Shown here: one piece after another, positions 62,335 through 64,000 of the stretch
Position numbering within the stretch: position 1 is the stretch's first letter
How the letters are laid out: each line of letters starts with the position of its first letter
Assembly (NCBI GenBank): GCA_016192105.1
Contig: JACPUV010000006.1
Location: 1-64,000 of the forward strand
Direction: 5' to 3'
Source of the DNA: Sphingobacteriales bacterium
GTDB lineage: Bacteria > Bacteroidota > Bacteroidia > Chitinophagales > Chitinophagaceae
Length of the DNA stretch: 64,000 bases
Made by a program: the position numbers and the translations under genes
Notes under the pieces: generated by a model
Database searches by the model: none
What the model was told of the DNA's origin: nothing
The model's input: only the letters and a program-made list of their open reading frames with translations

Positions 62335-64000
62335 TTGTTTATACTGCAAAAAAATCTCAGTTTTTGGATGATGTGTTGACCAATGACATCGAGAATATTG
62401 TACTGAGGAATGTAAAACGTAAGTTGAACAAGGGGGTTAGCCCATCTGAAATTAAGTCATGGGCCTCTTCATTGGTATATATGGACAGAATTTTACAGGA
62501 CACCGCCATACCTGATGACTGTGGTATAGCAATTGAATACCAGATACCACAAACGGGTAAAAGAATTGACTTTATAATATCAGGGCAAAGCGAAGAGAAA
62601 AAAGATTCTGTAATTCTGATTGAACTGAAACAATGGTCTGAAGCAAAGTTAACCTCGAAGGACTCAATTGTGGAGACATTTGTTGGGGGAAGAATAGGGG
62701 AGCATACACATCCCTCTTATCAGGCCTGGTCCTATGCGACCCTGTTACAGGGCTTTAATGAAGTAGCCTATACGCAGGAAATCGGGTTGCATCCATGTGC
62801 TTATCTTCATAATTACGCAGCGGATAATGTTATAAAAAATGCCTTTTATTCAGAATACATTCAGAAAGCGCCTGTGTTTTTAAAGGCAGATGCTTTGAAA
62901 TTGAGGGAGTTTATAAAAAAGCATGTCAGGTATGGAGATAAATCAGACGTTCTCTTCCGAATTGAGAATGGCAGAATCCGGCCTTCAAAACTGTTGGCAG
63001 ATTGTATCAGTAAAATGATCAGGGGAAATGAGGAGTTTATAATGGTTGATGACCAGAAGGTGATATTTGAGAATGCAGTTGCATTGGCAAAAAGATCTTC
63101 ATCCCAAAATAAAAAGGTTTTGATTGTTAAGGGAGGGCCTGGTACAGGGAAATCAGTCGTGGCGATTAATTTGCTTGTTACGCTAACAAAGCTGGGATTG
63201 ATGACCCAGTATGTGTCTAAGAATGCTGCGCCCAGGGCTGTTTATGAAGCACGACTTACCGGAACCCTAAAAGCTACTGAAATCAGAAATTTATTTCGCG
63301 GATCAGGGGGATTTATAGACACACCTGAAAATGAATTTGATGCATTGATCGTCGATGAGGCACATAGGCTCAACAGGTTTAGTGGATTGTTTGGAAATTT
63401 GGGTGACAACCAAATCAGAGAAATAATCAATGCTTCAAAATTTAGTGTTTTTTTTATAGATGAAGATCAGCGTGTTACTTTAAAAGATATTGGCAGGGTA
63501 GAAGAGATAGAGATGTGGGCATATAAAACGGATGCGGAGGTTACTGTGCTTGAACTGAATTCACAATTCAGGTGTAATGGTTCGGATGGCTATTTGGCAT
63601 GGCTGGACAATTTGCTGCAAATAAGGGATACCGTCAATGATGATATTAGGGATCTGGAATATGATTTCAGGGTAATGCCGAACCCTTCAGCGCTAAGGGA
63701 TATTATTTTTGAAAAGAATAAAGAAAGAAACCGGGCTCGGATGGTTGCAGGTTACTGTTGGAAATGGCCCAGTAAAAAAGATAAATCTGCATATGATATA
63801 GAGTTTCCGGAATATGATTTTAGAATGAAATGGAATCTTACAGAGGATGGCAGTGTTTGGATCATTAGTCCAAATTCCGTGAACGAAGTAGGTTGTATAC
63901 ATACCTGCCAGGGTTTGGAGGCTGATTATATTGGTGTAATTGTAGGTGGGGATTTAATAGTAAGAAACGGAGTAGTGGTAACGGATGCGTCTAAGCGTGC
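62331..64000 (+). CDS. DUF2075 ATPase/helicase-like protein with PD-(D/E)XK-like N-terminus (runs past the window end)
   Basis: The frame opens at ATG 62331, overlapping the MazG-like stop, and is still open at 64000, giving at least 556 residues. An N-terminal nuclease-like region has D80 (RIDFIISG) and E98-L-K100 (VILIELKQW), the spacing of a PD-(D/E)XK active site. The ATPase part has Walker A GGPGTGKS (268-275), Walker B with DEAH at 342-345 (ALIVDEAHRLN), FFIDEDQRV and LELNSQFRCN as later helicase motifs, and HTCQGLEADYIGV near the end. This is the DUF2075 (superfamily 1-related) pattern, which occurs in bacterial defence islands. The C-terminal end is outside the window. Confidence 0.9.
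   Translation, partial: MIVYTAKKSQFLDDVLTNDIENIVLRNVKRKLNKGVSPSEIKSWASSLVYMDRILQDTAIPDDCGIAIEYQIPQTGKRIDFIISGQSEEKKDSVILIELKQWSEAKLTSKDSIVETFVGGRIGEHTHPSYQAWSYATLLQGFNEVAYTQEIGLHPCAYLHNYAADNVIKNAFYSEYIQKAPVFLKADALKLREFIKKHVRYGDKSDVLFRIENGRIRPSKLLADCISKMIRGNEEFIMVDDQKVIFENAVALAKRSSSQNKKVLIVKGGPGTGKSVVAINLLVTLTKLGLMTQYVSKNAAPRAVYEARLTGTLKATEIRNLFRGSGGFIDTPENEFDALIVDEAHRLNRFSGLFGNLGDNQIREIINASKFSVFFIDEDQRVTLKDIGRVEEIEMWAYKTDAEVTVLELNSQFRCNGSDGYLAWLDNLLQIRDTVNDDIRDLEYDFRVMPNPSALRDIIFEKNKERNRARMVAGYCWKWPSKKDKSAYDIEFPEYDFRMKWNLTEDGSVWIISPNSVNEVGCIHTCQGLEADYIGVIVGGDLIVRNGVVVTDASKR

Overview
The window looks like a chromosomal segment of a Bacteroidota bacterium, most likely of the Chitinophagaceae/Chitinophagia. 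The evidence is two SusC/SusD loci with their own ECF sigma and FecR genes, a type IX secretion (T9SS) sorting domain, Bacteroides-type Tra proteins, promoter -7 boxes of the TAnnTTTG type, and many short GC-rich palindromes. No rRNA or tRNA genes were recognised.

Layout. 0-8.1 kb: the end of an ECF sigma gene, then fecR, susC, susD, a TlpA-like thioredoxin/DUF3738-like protein and, convergently, a small DUF6520-like exported protein. 8.3-10 kb: divergent AraC and Crp/Fnr regulators. 10.7-24.2 kb: a long plus-strand run of conjugation genes in the order TraE, TraF, TraG, three TraI-like paralogues, TraJ, K, L, M, N. It also holds a T9SS-sorted protein, a free-standing AraC domain, several unknowns and two small helix-turn-helix proteins. 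No relaxase, coupling protein or integrase is visible. A candidate small RNA follows. 24.8-30.3 kb: a glycosyltransferase and, on the minus strand, the operon metY-metX-hom. Upstream of metY lie a Thr/Cys-rich leader peptide with attenuator-like hairpins and, further upstream, a SAM-I riboswitch with its own terminator.

30.4-40.2 kb: housekeeping and hypothetical genes (uvrA, a Yip1-family protein, outer-membrane and secreted proteins, elaA, rarA). uvrA carries an in-frame palindromic insertion. About 17 copies of a 48-bp palindromic repeat lie between elaA and rarA. 40.3-45 kb: two divergent caspase-like (C14) genes; one has a degenerate caspase domain followed by an intact one.

45-55.5 kb: a complete glycan-utilisation locus (sigma, FecR, SusC, SusD, lipoprotein, GH20 beta-N-acetylhexosaminidase), probably for N-acetylhexosamine-containing glycans. 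A textbook terminator hairpin lies inside the lipoprotein gene. 56-61.8 kb: an AraC regulator, a VOC protein, an MFS transporter, a possible MGMT remnant and a TonB-dependent receptor. 62-64 kb: a MazG-like pyrophosphohydrolase overlapping a DUF2075 ATPase with a PD-(D/E)XK-like N-terminus, cut by the window end; this pair is a candidate defence module.

The points I would follow first are the double control of the methionine operon, the relaxase-less Tra locus with its T9SS cargo, the caspase pair, and the MazG-DUF2075 pair.
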